From positions 160,009 through 224,008 of the forward strand of contig NZ_JAFMTB010000003.1 in the NCBI RefSeq assembly GCF_017916475.1: DNA of 64,000 nt, in the 5' to 3' direction. Position numbers and translations under genes: made by a program. Source of the DNA: Patulibacter sp. SYSU D01012. Lineage in GTDB: Bacteria > Actinomycetota > Thermoleophilia > Solirubrobacterales > Solirubrobacteraceae. Position 1 is the stretch's first letter. Each line of letters starts with the position of its first letter. This document shows positions 44,481 through 54,027 of the stretch, in pieces. The notes under the pieces were generated by a model. It saw only the letters and a list, made by a program, of their open reading frames with translations, ran no database searches and had not been told where the DNA came from.

Positions 44481-47430
44481 GAGCGGTGTCGGCAAGAGCC
44501 GCCTGCTCCACGAGCTCGAGCGGGCGGCGGCCGCACCGCGCGCGGGCCACGCACCGGCGCGCGTCCTGGGCGGCGACTGCATCCAGCTCGGCAGCGGCGA
44601 GCTGCCGTACGCGCCGCTCGTCGCGGCGCTGCGCCCGCTCGCGCGGGCGGGGGACCCCGTCCTGGACGGCCTGCCCGCCGCGGCCCGCGCCGAGCTGGCG
44701 CGCATCGTCCCCGGCCTGGCGACCGACGGCGTCGTCCCGTCCCCGCCCTCCGCGCACGGCCCGCACACCGACCAGACCCGGCTGTTCGAGGCGCTGCTGC
44801 TCCTGCTCGACGGCCTCGCGCGCGAGGCCCCGCTGCTCCTCAGCATCGAGGACCTGCACTGGGCGGACGGCTCCACGCGGGCGTTCCTGCAGTTCCTGTC
44901 GCGCTCGCTGTGCGACGAGCGCGTCCTCGTCGTCGCCACCTACCGACACGACGAGCTGCACCGCCGGCACCCGCTCCGCCCGGTCCTGGCGGAGCTGGAG
45001 CGCGAGCCGCGGGCGCGCCGGATCGAGCTGACGCCGCTGCGGCGCGACGAGCTGGCCGAGCAGCTCGGCGACATCCTGGGCGCGCCCGCCGAGGCGGGAC
45101 TGCTCGGGCGGGTGTGGGCGCGCGGCGAGGGCAACCCGCTCTTCTCCGAGGAGCTGCTCGCCGCCGAGCTGGACGGCGGGGGCGACGTGCCGCCGACGCT
45201 GCGCGACGCCCTGATGCTGCGGATCGAGCGCCTGCCGGCGGCGGCGCAGGAGCTGCTGCGCCTCCTGGCCGTCGCCCAGCGCGCGCACCACGAGACGCTG
45301 CTCGCGGCCGGGGAGCTGGACGGCCGCGAGCTGCGGGACGCGGTCCGCGAGGCGATGGCGCACCACCTGGTCGTCCTGGACGACGAGGAGCGCTACGCGT
45401 ACCGGCACGCGCTGCTGCGCGAGGTGGTCGAGGACGACCTGCTGCCCGGCGAGCGGGTGGAGCTGCACCGCCGCCTGGCGCGGGCGCTCGAGGGGCGGAT
45501 GGCCGACGGCGGCGAGGACGATCCCGACCTGGCGAGCGCGCTGGCCCACCACCACGCGCAGGCCGGCGATCAGCCGCAGGCGCTGCGCGCCGCGACGCGC
45601 GCCGCCGCGGCGGCGGCCCGCGTGCGCGCGTACGCCGAGGAGGCCGAGCTGCTCGAGCGGGCGCTCGCCCTGTGGTCCGCGGTGCCCGACGCCGAGGCCG
45701 TGGTGGGGGCGCCGCGCGCGCTGATCCTGTGCCACGCGGCGCGCGCCCAGGAGAGCATCGGCGCGCAGCCGCGAGCGGAGGCGCTGCTCGAGGAGGCGCT
45801 CAGCGCGGTCGACGAGCGGGCGGATCCGCGGCAGGCGGCCGTCGTCCTGGAGCACCTGGCCCGCGTGCGCTGGGCGCAGATGCGGTCCGAGGACGCGATC
45901 GACGCGGCGACCCGCGGCCTGGCGCTGCTCGAGCACGACCGCTGCGCCGAGCGGGCGCTGCTGCTCGGCTGGATGGCGAAGGCGCGGATGCTGCAGGGCC
46001 GCTACCGCGAGGCGATCGACCTGGCGCGCGAGGTGCTCGTGCTCGCCGACGAGACCGGCGACCGCCTTGCCGAGGTCCACGCCCGCAACGCCCTCGGCGT
46101 CTCGCTGGCGGCCACGGGCGACGTCGACGCGGGCGCACGCGAGCTGCGGCGGGCGATCGCGCTGGCCGCCGCCGACGGCCGCGAGGAGCGCCGCGCCACC
46201 GGGTACCACAACCTCGCCGACGCGCTGCACACCGCGGGCCGCACCCGCGAGGCCCTCGCGGTCGCGCAGGAGGGCCTGGCGCTGACCGGCCCGCGTACCC
46301 ACGAGCGCGCGTGGATGGAGGCGAACATCTCGGAGTACGCCCTGAGCCTGGGCGACTGGGAGCTGGCCGACCGCGTCCTGGCGCCGCTCGACCGTTGGAT
46401 GTGGACGAACGGCCGCGTCAACGTCACGCTGCGCCGCGCCGAGCTGGCCCTGGGGCGCGGGGACCTGGACCTGGCGGCGCGGCTGCTGGACGAGGCCGAG
46501 CCGCTGGCCGCGCACTCCGCCGAGCCGCAGTGGCACGGGCCGCTCGGCACGGCCCGCGCGGCGCTCGAGCTGCGCCGCGGCGACCTGGACGCGGCGTGGC
46601 GGGCGGTCGAGACCGCGCTCGAGCGCATCGAGTACTGCACGGAGGACGCCGGCCGCATCGTCCATGTCGCCTCGTGGGGCGTGCGCGTCGCCGCCCGGCT
46701 GGCGCAGCGGGCGCGCGACCGCCACGAGGACCCGGGGCCGGCGGTCGCCCGGGCCGAGGCGATGGCCGAGCGCGTCGAGGCCGCCGCGCAGCTCGGCGGC
46801 GCCGTCGAGCACGCCAGCCGCCTGTACGCCCGCGCCGACCTGGGCTGCGCGCACGGCCGGCCCGTGGTCGCGGACTGGCGCGCGGCGGCCGCGGCGTGGG
46901 AGGCGTTGGAGTACCCGTACGCGGTCGCGTCGACGCTGCTGCGCACGGCCGAGATCGAGGCCGCCGACGGGGACCGCGACGCCGCGGGGCGGTCGGCGGC
47001 GAGGGCGCTGGCGATCGCGCGGCGCCTGGGCGCCCGCTGGCTCGAGGAGGAGCTGCTCGGGCTGGCGAAGCGGGCGCGGCTGCGTCTGGACGAGGCGGAG
47101 GGCGCGCCGGCGGCGGCCGGCGATCCGGTCCGGGACGGCGCGGCCCCGTCGTGCGGTGCGGCGGGTCCGGCCGCGCAGGACGATCCCTTCGGCCTGACGC
47201 CCCGCGAGCGGCAGGTGCTCGAGCTCGTCGCGGGCGGGGCCACGAACCGCGAGGTCGGCGAGCGGCTGTTCATGGCCGAGAAGACCGCAAGCGTCCACGT
47301 CTCTCGGATCCTCGCGAAGCTGGACGTGCGCTCCCGCACCGAGGCGGCGGCCGTGGCGCACCGGCTGGGCCTGGCGGGCGACGAGGCCGGCACCGTCGCC
47401 GGCGCGGCGCCCGCCGCGGGCGCCGGCTAG
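44362..47430 (+). CDS. Large ATP-binding LuxR-family regulator (MalT/LAL-like)
   Basis: A 1022-residue regulator. The N-terminal ATPase has Walker [16 protein letters not shown] (about 38-52) and Walker [16 protein letters not shown] (about 155-169). A long helical region (about 380-900) looks like degenerate TPR repeats. The C-terminal LuxR DNA-binding domain is [20 protein letters not shown] to [20 protein letters not shown] (about 945-1000). The ATG at 44362 is chosen because protein similarity starts at [16 protein letters not shown] lies 9 bases upstream. Relatives activate catabolic or secondary-metabolite genes on ligand binding. Lying divergent from the sugar importer, it could activate it, but this is inference. 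Confidence 0.93.
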   Translation: MVSRVTSRRLVGRTAELAELQAALRDAADGRPSLAFVAGESGVGKSRLLHELERAAAAPRAGHAPARVLGGDCIQLGSGELPYAPLVAALRPLARAGDPVLDGLPAAARAELARIVPGLATDGVVPSPPSAHGPHTDQTRLFEALLLLLDGLAREAPLLLSIEDLHWADGSTRAFLQFLSRSLCDERVLVVATYRHDELHRRHPLRPVLAELEREPRARRIELTPLRRDELAEQLGDILGAPAEAGLLGRVWARGEGNPLFSEELLAAELDGGGDVPPTLRDALMLRIERLPAAAQELLRLLAVAQRAHHETLLAAGELDGRELRDAVREAMAHHLVVLDDEERYAYRHALLREVVEDDLLPGERVELHRRLARALEGRMADGGEDDPDLASALAHHHAQAGDQPQALRAATRAAAAAARVRAYAEEAELLERALALWSAVPDAEAVVGAPRALILCHAARAQESIGAQPRAEALLEEALSAVDERADPRQAAVVLEHLARVRWAQMRSEDAIDAATRGLALLEHDRCAERALLLGWMAKARMLQGRYREAIDLAREVLVLADETGDRLAEVHARNALGVSLAATGDVDAGARELRRAIALAAADGREERRATGYHNLADALHTAGRTREALAVAQEGLALTGPRTHERAWMEANISEYALSLGDWELADRVLAPLDRWMWTNGRVNVTLRRAELALGRGDLDLAARLLDEAEPLAAHSAEPQWHGPLGTARAALELRRGDLDAAWRAVETALERIEYCTEDAGRIVHVASWGVRVAARLAQRARDRHEDPGPAVARAEAMAERVEAAAQLGGAVEHASRLYARADLGCAHGRPVVADWRAAAAAWEALEYPYAVASTLLRTAEIEAADGDRDAAGRSAARALAIARRLGARWLEEELLGLAKRARLRLDEAEGAPAAAGDPVRDGAAPSCGAAGPAAQDDPFGLTPRERQVLELVAGGATNREVGERLFMAEKTASVHVSRILAKLDVRSRTEAAAVAHRLGLAGDEAGTVAGAAPAAGAG

Positions 47431-48359
47431 CCGGCGGCGGCCGGTGCGGGCTCGCGCTCGCGGTCGCCGAGCGTCCCGACCGCGCGCAGGGCGTCCATCA
47501 GCGCGGCGTTGTACGTGCGCGGCTTCGCGGTGACGGCGCCGTGCGTGCCGGGGGCGGAGAACAGCGGCGCGTCCAGCCGCTCGGCCAGCTCGCGCTGCTT
47601 GGCCGGCGGGACGGACGTGTCGTCCGCGGTCATCACCACGGCGCGCGGCGCGCGGATCTCGCGGTGCCAGGGCCGGGCGTCGAAGCGGCCGAGCTCGCGG
47701 CCCGCCTCGGCCAGGTCGGCCGCGTTGCCGCGGGCCAGCTCGACGGCGTGCCACGTCGTGGTCGCCGAGTCCGGCGCGCCCATCGTGCGCATCGCGCCGC
47801 GCCACATCCCGTCTGGGAAGAGCCCCAGCAGCAGGCGCAGGCCGGCCATCGTGTTCCACAGCAGCTTCATCCGCGGGTCCTGCCACTCGCTCGACGTCGC
47901 GGACAGCACGAGCGCGCGCACGGCGTCGGGGTGGCGGTGCGCGAGCAGCTGGGCGATGGCGCCGCCCATCGAGTAGCCGACGACCGTGGCGGGCGCCGCG
48001 CCGAGCACGTCCAGGACCGCCGCGGCGTCGTCGGCGCACGCGGTCAGCCGGAACGGGTCCGGGCTGCGCAGCCCGCGGCCGTGCCCGCGGTGGTCGAGGG
48101 CGATCACGCGCAGGCCGGCGTCGTGCAGCGGGCCGTACGTCGTGAACCAGTTCAGGTCGGCCGAGAACATCCAGCCGTGCAGGAGCAGGATCGCGGGGCG
48201 GTCCTCCTCGCCGGTGTCGCGGACGAAGAACTCGCCGCGGCCGGGCACGGGGAAGATCCGGCCGGGCGGCAGGTCGACGGGCGGCACGGGCGCGTGCGTG
48301 GCGCGGGGACCGCCGGCGGACGATCCGGGGAGCAGGGCCGAGAGGGGCAGCCGGGCCAT
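47427..48359 (-). CDS. Alpha/beta hydrolase
   Basis: A 310-residue alpha/beta-hydrolase-fold enzyme. The oxyanion region is [15 protein letters not shown] (about 57-71), the nucleophile elbow is [12 protein letters not shown] (about 125-136, Ser in GYSMG), the acid is in [11 protein letters not shown] (about 243-253) and the His is probably in APGTHGAVT (about 272-280). It could be an esterase, lipase or epoxide-type hydrolase; the substrate is unknown. The start at 48359 follows TAGCAT (minus strand 48371-48366) by six bases with no ribosome binding site, so it is likely leaderless. It overlaps the convergent LuxR-type gene by 4 bp. Confidence 0.92.
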   Translation of the reverse strand: MARLPLSALLPGSSAGGPRATHAPVPPVDLPPGRIFPVPGRGEFFVRDTGEEDRPAILLLHGWMFSADLNWFTTYGPLHDAGLRVIALDHRGHGRGLRSPDPFRLTACADDAAAVLDVLGAAPATVVGYSMGGAIAQLLAHRHPDAVRALVLSATSSEWQDPRMKLLWNTMAGLRLLLGLFPDGMWRGAMRTMGAPDSATTTWHAVELARGNAADLAEAGRELGRFDARPWHREIRAPRAVVMTADDTSVPPAKQRELAERLDAPLFSAPGTHGAVTAKPRTYNAALMDALRAVGTLGDREREPAPAAAG

Positions 48360-48476
48360 GCCCCGATGCTAGACGAGGCGTCGTGCGGGGCCGTCGGGGC
48401 GGGGGCGACGCGGTGCCGGCCGCAGCGGCGGCGCTCGGCGGCCGGGGCGAGGACGGGGAAGCGGCCCCGAAACGCA

Positions 48477-48503
48477 CTGCGGCCCGCACAGGGCGGGCCG
48501 CAG
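48477..48503. terminator. Hairpin terminator of the cold-shock gene
   Basis: CTGCGGCCCGC (48477-48487) and GCGGGCCGCAG (48493-48503) form a perfect 11-bp stem with a 5-nt loop, 41 bp past the cold-shock stop on the minus strand. There is only a short T-run. Confidence 0.68.
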
Positions 48504-48543
48504 GGACGGTGTCGCCCGCGAGGGGCGACGCGAAAGACCGGTG

Positions 48544-48747
48544 CTAGATGACCGAGACGTTCGTCGCGTTGGGGCCCTTGGGGCCGTTCTCGGCGTCGAA
48601 GGAGACCTTCGCGCCCTCGGCCAGCGACTTGAAGCCGCTGCCGTTGATGGCGGAGTGGTGGACGAAGAGGTCCTTGCCCGCCTCATCGGGGGTGATGAAG
48701 CCGAAGCCCTTCTCGTCGTTGAACCACTTCACGGTTCCGGTAGCCAT
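48544..48747 (-). CDS. Cold-shock protein (CspA family)
   Basis: A 67-residue single cold-shock domain, a five-stranded OB fold that binds single-stranded RNA and DNA and acts as an RNA chaperone. RNP1 is KGFGFITP (about 13-20) and RNP2 is LFVHHSAI (about 28-35); the sequence ends NATNVSVI as usual. GGAGGGAAC lies just upstream of the ATG at 48747, one of the strongest ribosome binding sites in the window, suggesting high expression. The 5' region contains a GTTGCA direct repeat and an 8-bp palindrome at 48827, so a structured leader is possible. It could be a constitutive or a cold-induced copy. Confidence 0.96.
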   Translation of the reverse strand: MATGTVKWFNDEKGFGFITPDEAGKDLFVHHSAINGSGFKSLAEGAKVSFDAENGPKGPNATNVSVI

Positions 48748-49091
48748 GGTGTTCCCTCCGGGGATGGTGTTGTGCAACGGCGCGGAGGGTGCTGATGCAA
48801 CGACTGCGAACGCTGGCACTGCTTTTGTCGGACGAGCGTCCGACACGACGCCGCGAAGCATGGCACAAAACGCGCGCCGTGTCGCCCGGCAGTTTCGGGC
48901 ACTCGATCGCCGCCGTCGCCCGCCCCGGCCTGCGGATGCGCCCGGGCGGGCGGGACGCGCCGCCGTCGCGGCGTCGGAGCCGCGCCGGCGCGTGCCGAAA
49001 GCCCTGCGTAGGACGACTGAACCTGCGCGGACGCGCGAAGGCGCCGGGTCCGGGCGTCTATCCTCGGTGCCTCCCGACGAAGGCCCTGACC
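48748..49091. other. 344-bp divergent region between cold-shock and molybdopterin oxidoreductase genes
   Basis: This holds the cold-shock leader (ribosome binding site at 48750-48760, GTTGCA repeats near 48775 and 48795), the inverted repeat 48827-48844 and, for the plus-strand gene, a TATCCT hexamer at 49059-49064 about 28 bp before its GTG. I see no further gene. Between about 48860 and 49040 I see nothing specific. Confidence 0.5.
48827..48844. promoter_or_regulatory. Palindrome upstream of the cold-shock gene
   Basis: GTCGGACG (48827-48834), AG, CGTCCGAC (48837-48844): a perfect 8-bp inverted repeat with a 2-nt centre, 80 bp upstream of the cold-shock ATG. It is preceded by TTTT on the plus strand. 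It could be a repressor site or part of a folded leader. Confidence 0.4.
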
Positions 49092-49697
49092 GTGTCTCCG
49101 ATCACCCGCGGCTTCCGTGGCCGCCGCCCCGACGTCGACCCCGCGCGCATCCCGCCGGGGCAGTACATGACGCGCGACTTCCCCGTGCTCTCCGCCGGCC
49201 CGACGCCGCGCGTGGACACCGCGACCTGGCAGTTCTCGATCGACGGCAACATCGCCGGGCACCCCGTCACGTGGACCTGGGACGAGCTCCTCGCGCTCCC
49301 GCAGGAGACGTTCACCGTCGACATCCACTGCGTGACGAAGTGGTCCAAGCTCGACACGACCTGGACCGGCGTCTCCGTCGACACGCTGCTCGCGGGCATC
49401 GACACGCGCAGCCAGTGGGTGACGATCTGGTGCGACGGCGGCTACACGACGAACCTGCCGCTGGCCGACCTGACGGGCGGCAAGGCCTGGGTCGTGCACC
49501 GCTACGACGACGCGCCGCTCGAGCCCGCCCACGGCGGCCCGGCCCGGCTCCTCGTGCCGCACCTGTACTTCTGGAAGAGCGCGAAGTGGGTGCGCGGCCT
49601 GACCTTCACGCCGTCCGAGGAGCCGGGCTTCTGGGAGGACGCCGGGTACCACCGGCGCGGCGACCCGTGGCGCGAGCAGCGGTACTGGAGCGACTGA
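49092..49697 (+). CDS. Sulfite-oxidase-fold molybdopterin oxidoreductase
   Basis: A 201-residue protein of the oxidoreductase molybdopterin-binding (SUOX/YedY-like) family. The Mo-ligand cysteine lies in [20 protein letters not shown] (about 76-95), and [15 protein letters not shown] and [16 protein letters not shown] are family blocks. There is no Tat or Sec signal, unlike periplasmic MsrP/YedY, so it is probably cytosolic. GTG 49092 has GAAGG 8 nt upstream. It overlaps or abuts a flavin reductase gene that is the likely electron partner. I recall this pairing from other actinobacteria; the substrate is unknown. Confidence 0.9.
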   Translation: MSPITRGFRGRRPDVDPARIPPGQYMTRDFPVLSAGPTPRVDTATWQFSIDGNIAGHPVTWTWDELLALPQETFTVDIHCVTKWSKLDTTWTGVSVDTLLAGIDTRSQWVTIWCDGGYTTNLPLADLTGGKAWVVHRYDDAPLEPAHGGPARLLVPHLYFWKSAKWVRGLTFTPSEEPGFWEDAGYHRRGDPWREQRYWSD

Positions 49698-50431
49698 TCC
49701 CGCCCCGCGTCTCCATCGTCTGGCACGAGGCGACCGTCACCGAGGTGGTGGTCGAGTCGCGGCGTGCCCGCACGATCGTCTTCGCCATCCCCGACTGGCC
49801 GGGGCACCGCGCGGGCCAGCACCTCGACGTCCGCCTGACGGCCGAGGACGGCTACACCGCGGAGCGGTCCTACTCCCTCTCGTCGGCGCCCGAGGACGGC
49901 GTCGTGGCCGTCACGGTCGACGAGATCGAGGACGGCGAGGTCTCGCCCTACCTCGTCGAGGAGGTCCGCGCGGGGGACGTGCTCGAGGTCCGCGGCCCGA
50001 TCGGCGGCCACTTCACGTGGTCCGTCGACGAGGGCGGCCCGCTGGTGCTCGTCGCCGGCGGCTCGGGGATCGTGCCGATCATGGCCATGCTGCGGCACCG
50101 CGCCCGGCGGGGCAGCACCGCCGACGTGCGGCTGCTGCGGTCGGTGCGCGATCCGGACGTGGCGCTGTGGTCCGCCGAGCTGGCGGCGCTGACGCCGGCG
50201 GAGGGGCTGCAGGTGCGCACGACGTGGACGCGCCGCGCCCCCGACGGCTGGGACGGGCCCACCGGCCGCATCACGGAGCCGATGCTCGCCGACCTGGGGC
50301 CGGCGCCGGACGCCGCGCCGCGGGCCTTCGTCTGCGGGCCCACGCCGTTCGTCGAGCACGTCGCCGACCTGCTCATCGACCTGGGCCACGACCCCGCGCG
50401 GATCCACACGGAGCGCTTCGGCGGCGCGTAG
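49667..50431 (+). CDS. FAD/NAD(P)-binding ferredoxin-reductase-like protein
   Basis: A flavin reductase of 245-254 residues. The FAD motif is ERSYSLSSAP (RxYS), the phosphate-loop region is VEVRGPIGGHF, the NAD(P) motif is VLVAGGSGIVPIMAMLRHRA and the end has CGPTPFVEHVADLL. No [2Fe-2S] domain follows, so it should pass electrons directly to the preceding molybdoenzyme. The start is uncertain. GTG 49667 lies inside the upstream gene, whereas homology begins near RVSIVWHEATV. A CTG at 49694 would overlap the upstream stop as CTGA, mimicking the ATGA/GTGA pattern of this genome. Confidence 0.88.
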   Translation: MARAAVLERLIPPRVSIVWHEATVTEVVVESRRARTIVFAIPDWPGHRAGQHLDVRLTAEDGYTAERSYSLSSAPEDGVVAVTVDEIEDGEVSPYLVEEVRAGDVLEVRGPIGGHFTWSVDEGGPLVLVAGGSGIVPIMAMLRHRARRGSTADVRLLRSVRDPDVALWSAELAALTPAEGLQVRTTWTRRAPDGWDGPTGRITEPMLADLGPAPDAAPRAFVCGPTPFVEHVADLLIDLGHDPARIHTERFGGA

Positions 50432-50450
50432 GCGGCCCGCGCGCCGGCGA

Positions 50451-50485
50451 CCGCTCGTCCCGAGGGCGGGCTCCGGAACGAGCGG
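50451..50485. terminator. Hairpin between convergent genes
   Basis: CCGCTCGT (50451-50458) pairs with ACGAGCGG (50478-50485); the loop can pair further (CCCGAG with CTCCGG, imperfectly). It lies between the convergent flavin reductase and aldo/keto reductase genes. Confidence 0.5.
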
Positions 50486-50542
50486 GGCGCCCCGGCGGCG
50501 CCGCGCGGGCGGGTCTGGCCTGCCGGCTCGCCGGCGCGGGCC

Positions 50543-51526
50543 CTACCAGCGGTCGTGCACGTGCGGCCGCACCAGGCGGTCGTAGACCTCGCGGACGGCC
50601 TGCTCCTGCTCGCCCGTCAGCGGCGGACGGTCGGCCGCCGCGGCGTTCGCGCGCGCCTGCTCCGGGTTGCGGGCGCCCGGGATCACGACGCTCAGGCCCG
50701 GCCGGTCGACGATCCAGCGCAGGGCCAGCTGCGGCATCGTCTCGTCGGGGCGCAGCACCCCGCGCAGCTCGCGCACGGCCTCCAGGCCCACCTCGAACGG
50801 CACGCCGGCGAACGTCTCGCCGACGTCGAACGCGGCCCCCGTGCGGTTGTAGTTGCGGTGGTCGTCCTCGCCGAACGTCGTGTGCTCGTCGTACGTCCCG
50901 GACAGCAGGCCGGACGCGAGGGGGACGCGGGCGATGATGCCGACGCCCGCCTCGCGGGCCGCGGGCAGCACCTCGTCGAGCGGCTTCAGGCGGAACGGGT
51001 TGAGGATGATCTGCACCGTCGCCACTCGCGGGCGCGCGATCGCCCGCAGCGCCTCGGCGCACGTCTCGACCGACACGCCGTAGGCGGCGATGCGGCGCTC
51101 CTCGACGAGCTCGTCGAGCGCGTCGAAGACCTCGTCGCGGTCGTACACCGGCGTCGGCGGGCAGTGCAGCTGGACGAGGTCGAGCGTGTCGACTCCCAGG
51201 TTCTTGCGCGAGCGGTCGTTCCAGGCGCGGAAGTGCTCGCGCGTGTAGTTCTCCGGCGTCTGCTCGACGCGGCGGCCCATCTTCGTGGCGACCGTGATCC
51301 CGGCGTCCGGGTGCTCGCGCAGCAGGCGCCCGACCAGGCGCTCCGAGCGCCCGTCCCCGTAGACGTCGGCGGTGTCCACGAAGGTGACGCCGGACTCCAG
51401 GGCGGTCTCGAGGACGCCCATCGCGTCGCGCTCGTCGACGGCGCCCCAGTCCGCGCCGAGCTGCCACGCGCCGAGGCCCACCACCCCGACGTCGCGTCCG
51501 GTCCGGCCGAGAGTGCGGTGCTCCAT
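50543..51526 (-). CDS. Aldo/keto reductase
   Basis: A 327-residue NADPH-dependent TIM-barrel reductase. The catalytic tetrad is visible: Asp and Tyr in VDTADVYGDGRSERLVG, Lys in VATKMGRR and His in VQLHCPPTPVY. The cofactor region VIPGARNPEQARANAAA near the C-terminus is present. It begins MEHRTLGRTGRDVGVVGLGA, the usual AKR start, so ATG 51526 is chosen over an in-frame codon three residues earlier. TAGCGT (minus strand 51539-51534) ends seven bases upstream with no ribosome binding site, again a leaderless pattern. The substrate is unknown; it is a single-gene unit. Confidence 0.94.
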   Translation of the reverse strand: MEHRTLGRTGRDVGVVGLGAWQLGADWGAVDERDAMGVLETALESGVTFVDTADVYGDGRSERLVGRLLREHPDAGITVATKMGRRVEQTPENYTREHFRAWNDRSRKNLGVDTLDLVQLHCPPTPVYDRDEVFDALDELVEERRIAAYGVSVETCAEALRAIARPRVATVQIILNPFRLKPLDEVLPAAREAGVGIIARVPLASGLLSGTYDEHTTFGEDDHRNYNRTGAAFDVGETFAGVPFEVGLEAVRELRGVLRPDETMPQLALRWIVDRPGLSVVIPGARNPEQARANAAAADRPPLTGEQEQAVREVYDRLVRPHVHDRW

Positions 51527-51681
51527 CGCCCGCACGCTACGGCGTGGGCGCCGGCGGCCCGGCGCGGCGGGGCGCGGACGGGTGCGGCGGGTCCGCGGCG
51601 GCGCGTGCCGGATCCGCGCCGCGACCGTGCCGGACCGCCGCCGGCGACCGCTCCGCCGGGCCCGCGGGCTACGGTCCAGGG

Positions 51682-53883
51682 GTGCACGACGCGCTGACCC
51701 GGCTGGCCGCCGTCTTCGCCGATCCCGGCGCCCCCGGCGCGTCCGACGAGCTGCAGGCGGTCCGCTCGCGGTGGAAGGCGCTGAGCGCCGAGGAGCGCGC
51801 CGCGCTGACGCCGGTCGCGAAGCTGGCGGCCGAGCGCATCGCCGCCGCCGAGGCGGAGCGCCGACCCTCCCTCTTCGACGCCGCGCCGCAGCCGGTCGCC
51901 GTCGGCGGGGCGACCGAGGCGGCCGCGGCCGACGCCGCGCCCCGGTCGGCGGCGGGCGACCGGTCGGGCGAGCACGCCGTCGCGCCCGACGCCTCGGCGA
52001 CGGAGGAGGACGACTACCTGGCCTACCTCGCGTCGCTCGAGGCGGATCCCGGCCCGACCGACGACGGCGCCGAGGGGTGGGCCGGCGACGGGGGGAGCCA
52101 CGCCGGGACGTACGACGAGCGGACCGTGCCCGCGGGGCCGCGGCCCGAGCGCGCGTCGCTCGCGGACGTCGACCCGGCGTCGCTCCTGCCGCTGCTGGGC
52201 CTGACGGACTTCCGGCCCGGGCAGCGCGAGGCGGTGCAGGCCGCCCTCGACGGCCGCGACGCGCTCGTCGTCATGCCGACCGGCGGCGGCAAGAGCCTCT
52301 GCTACCAGCTGCCGGCGCTCGCCGGCGACGACCTGACCGTCGTCGTCTCGCCGCTCATCGCGCTCATGCGCGACCAGTGCTCCCGGCTGACGGACCTCGG
52401 GCACCCCGCCGTCATGCTCGCGTCCGGGGGCGACGGCGAGGGCAACCGCCGCGCGCTCGACGAGATCCGCGACGGCAGCGCCAAGGTCTGCTTCGCCGCG
52501 CCCGAGCGCTTCGCGTCGGGCGCGTTCCGCGCCGCGCTGCGCACCCGGGCCATCGCGCTGTTCGTCGTCGACGAGGCGCACTGCGTCAGCGAGTGGGGGC
52601 ACGACTTCCGGCCCGACTACCTGCGGCTGTCGTCCGTCATCGGCGAGCTCGGGCACCCGCCCGTCATGGCGTGCACGGCGACGGCCACGCCGAAGGTGGC
52701 GGACGAGATCGTCGCGCGCCTGGCGCTGCGGGAGCCGACGCGGATCCGCTCGGGCTTCGACCGCCCCAACCTGTCCTTCGACGTCCTGCCGTTCGACGGC
52801 GAGGGCTCCGTCGCCCGCAAGCGCGCCACGCTCGTGGCGGGCCTGGGCGATCCCGCCAACCGCCCGGCGGTCGTCTACTGCGGCACGCGCAAGAGCACCG
52901 AGGAGATCGCCGACCTGCTGACCGCCGAGGGCGTGCCGGCCGTCGGGTACCACGCCGGGATGCCCGCCGAGGAGCGCGCGGCCCGCCAGGACGCCTTCAT
53001 GCGCGGCGACGCCGAGGTCGTCGTGGCGACGAACGCGTTCGGCATGGGCGTCGACAAGGCCGACGTGCGCTCCGTCTGGCACTGGGCGCTGCCGGGGTCG
53101 CTCGAGGCGTACTACCAGGAGGCCGGCCGCGCGGGCCGCGATGGCGCGCTCGGCCGCGCGGTGCTGCTGGCGTCGCGCGCCGACCTGGGGCGGCTCGTGC
53201 GGTTCATCCGCGAGGCCGAGGTGACGGTGGACGAGGTCGGCGCGCTCGTGGGCCGGCTGCAGGCGCAGGCGGGCGAGGACGGCACCGTCGACGCGGACCC
53301 CGGCCAGGACCGCGACCGCATCGCGCTCGCGGTGGCCGAGCGTGCCGGCGCCGTCGAGCTGGAGCCGGGCCCCGGCGGGCGGCTGCGCGTGCGCGTCCTG
53401 CCCGGCCGCGTGGACCACGGGCGCGTCGCCCAGCTGTGCCGCGCGGCGACGGACCGCCGCTGGCAGGCGTACCGCTCCATCGAGAAGTACGCGTCCGCCG
53501 ACAACCAGGTCTGCCGCCGTCGGCAGCTGCTCGACCACTTCGGCGACCCCGAGGAGGGCGCGCCGCTCGGCCGCTGCTGCGACGTGCACGACCCCGTCGA
53601 CTGGCTGCCGCCGATCCAGGTGAAGGGCCGCGCCCGGCGCTCGGGCGCCGCGCCGGTCGAGGACGGGCCGCCCGTCCCGGACGAGGCGCTCGCGCCGCTG
53701 AAGGCGTGGCGCCGCGACCGCGCCGACGGCAAGCCTGCCTACACCGTGGCGACGGACGCGACGCTGCGCGAGGTCGTACGGCGCCAGCCGTCCACGCCGG
53801 ACGAGCTGCTGGCCATCAAGGGCATCGGGCCCTCGTTCGTCGAGAAGCACGGGGCGTCGCTGCTGGAGCTGCTGGCCGGCTGA
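51682..53883 (+). CDS. recQ: RecQ-family ATP-dependent DNA helicase
   Basis: A 733-residue superfamily 2 helicase with an N-terminal extension of about 165 residues, acidic and probably disordered, before the helicase core. Motif 0 is FRPGQREAVQAALDG, motif I is MPTGGGKSLCYQLPAL, motif II is DEAHCVSEWGHDFRPDYLRL and motif VI is QEAGRAGRDG. The RecQ zinc-site region reads VCRRRQLLDHFGD...GRCCDVHDP, with C, CC and H instead of four spaced cysteines. An HRDC-like C-terminus (PDEALAPLKAWRRDRADGKP, then LLAIKGIGPSFVEKHG) completes it. GTG 51682 follows TACGGT (51670-51675) by six bases. It unwinds DNA in recombination and repair. Confidence 0.94.
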   Translation: MHDALTRLAAVFADPGAPGASDELQAVRSRWKALSAEERAALTPVAKLAAERIAAAEAERRPSLFDAAPQPVAVGGATEAAAADAAPRSAAGDRSGEHAVAPDASATEEDDYLAYLASLEADPGPTDDGAEGWAGDGGSHAGTYDERTVPAGPRPERASLADVDPASLLPLLGLTDFRPGQREAVQAALDGRDALVVMPTGGGKSLCYQLPALAGDDLTVVVSPLIALMRDQCSRLTDLGHPAVMLASGGDGEGNRRALDEIRDGSAKVCFAAPERFASGAFRAALRTRAIALFVVDEAHCVSEWGHDFRPDYLRLSSVIGELGHPPVMACTATATPKVADEIVARLALREPTRIRSGFDRPNLSFDVLPFDGEGSVARKRATLVAGLGDPANRPAVVYCGTRKSTEEIADLLTAEGVPAVGYHAGMPAEERAARQDAFMRGDAEVVVATNAFGMGVDKADVRSVWHWALPGSLEAYYQEAGRAGRDGALGRAVLLASRADLGRLVRFIREAEVTVDEVGALVGRLQAQAGEDGTVDADPGQDRDRIALAVAERAGAVELEPGPGGRLRVRVLPGRVDHGRVAQLCRAATDRRWQAYRSIEKYASADNQVCRRRQLLDHFGDPEEGAPLGRCCDVHDPVDWLPPIQVKGRARRSGAAPVEDGPPVPDEALAPLKAWRRDRADGKPAYTVATDATLREVVRRQPSTPDELLAIKGIGPSFVEKHGASLLELLAG

Positions 53884-53889
53884 CGCCCT

Positions 53890-53927
53890 GCGATCCGGCG
53901 GCCGGCGTCGTGCGGTCGCCGGATCGC
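53890..53927. terminator. Hairpin between recQ and the copper oxidase gene
   Basis: GCGATCCGGCG (53890-53900) and CGCCGGATCGC (53917-53927) form a perfect 11-bp stem with a 16-nt loop, 6 bp past the recQ stop and before the convergent oxidase gene. Confidence 0.6.
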
Positions 53928-54027
53928 GTGGCGGCTGGCGGCGCGCGGTCGTCGGCGCGGGCGGGGCCGGGCGCCCCCGGTGCCGGGCGAGGAGCGGCGC
54001 GCACGAATCGGACGGCGGCGACGCGCG

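Noticed and set aside
42742-48489. Very long open frame on the minus strand across the LuxR-type and hydrolase genes
   Set aside because: Only the first-transcribed importer ATPase part (42742-43944) is protein-like. The rest is Arg/Ala/Gly-rich antisense sequence of real plus-strand genes, an artefact of high GC in which stop codons are rare.
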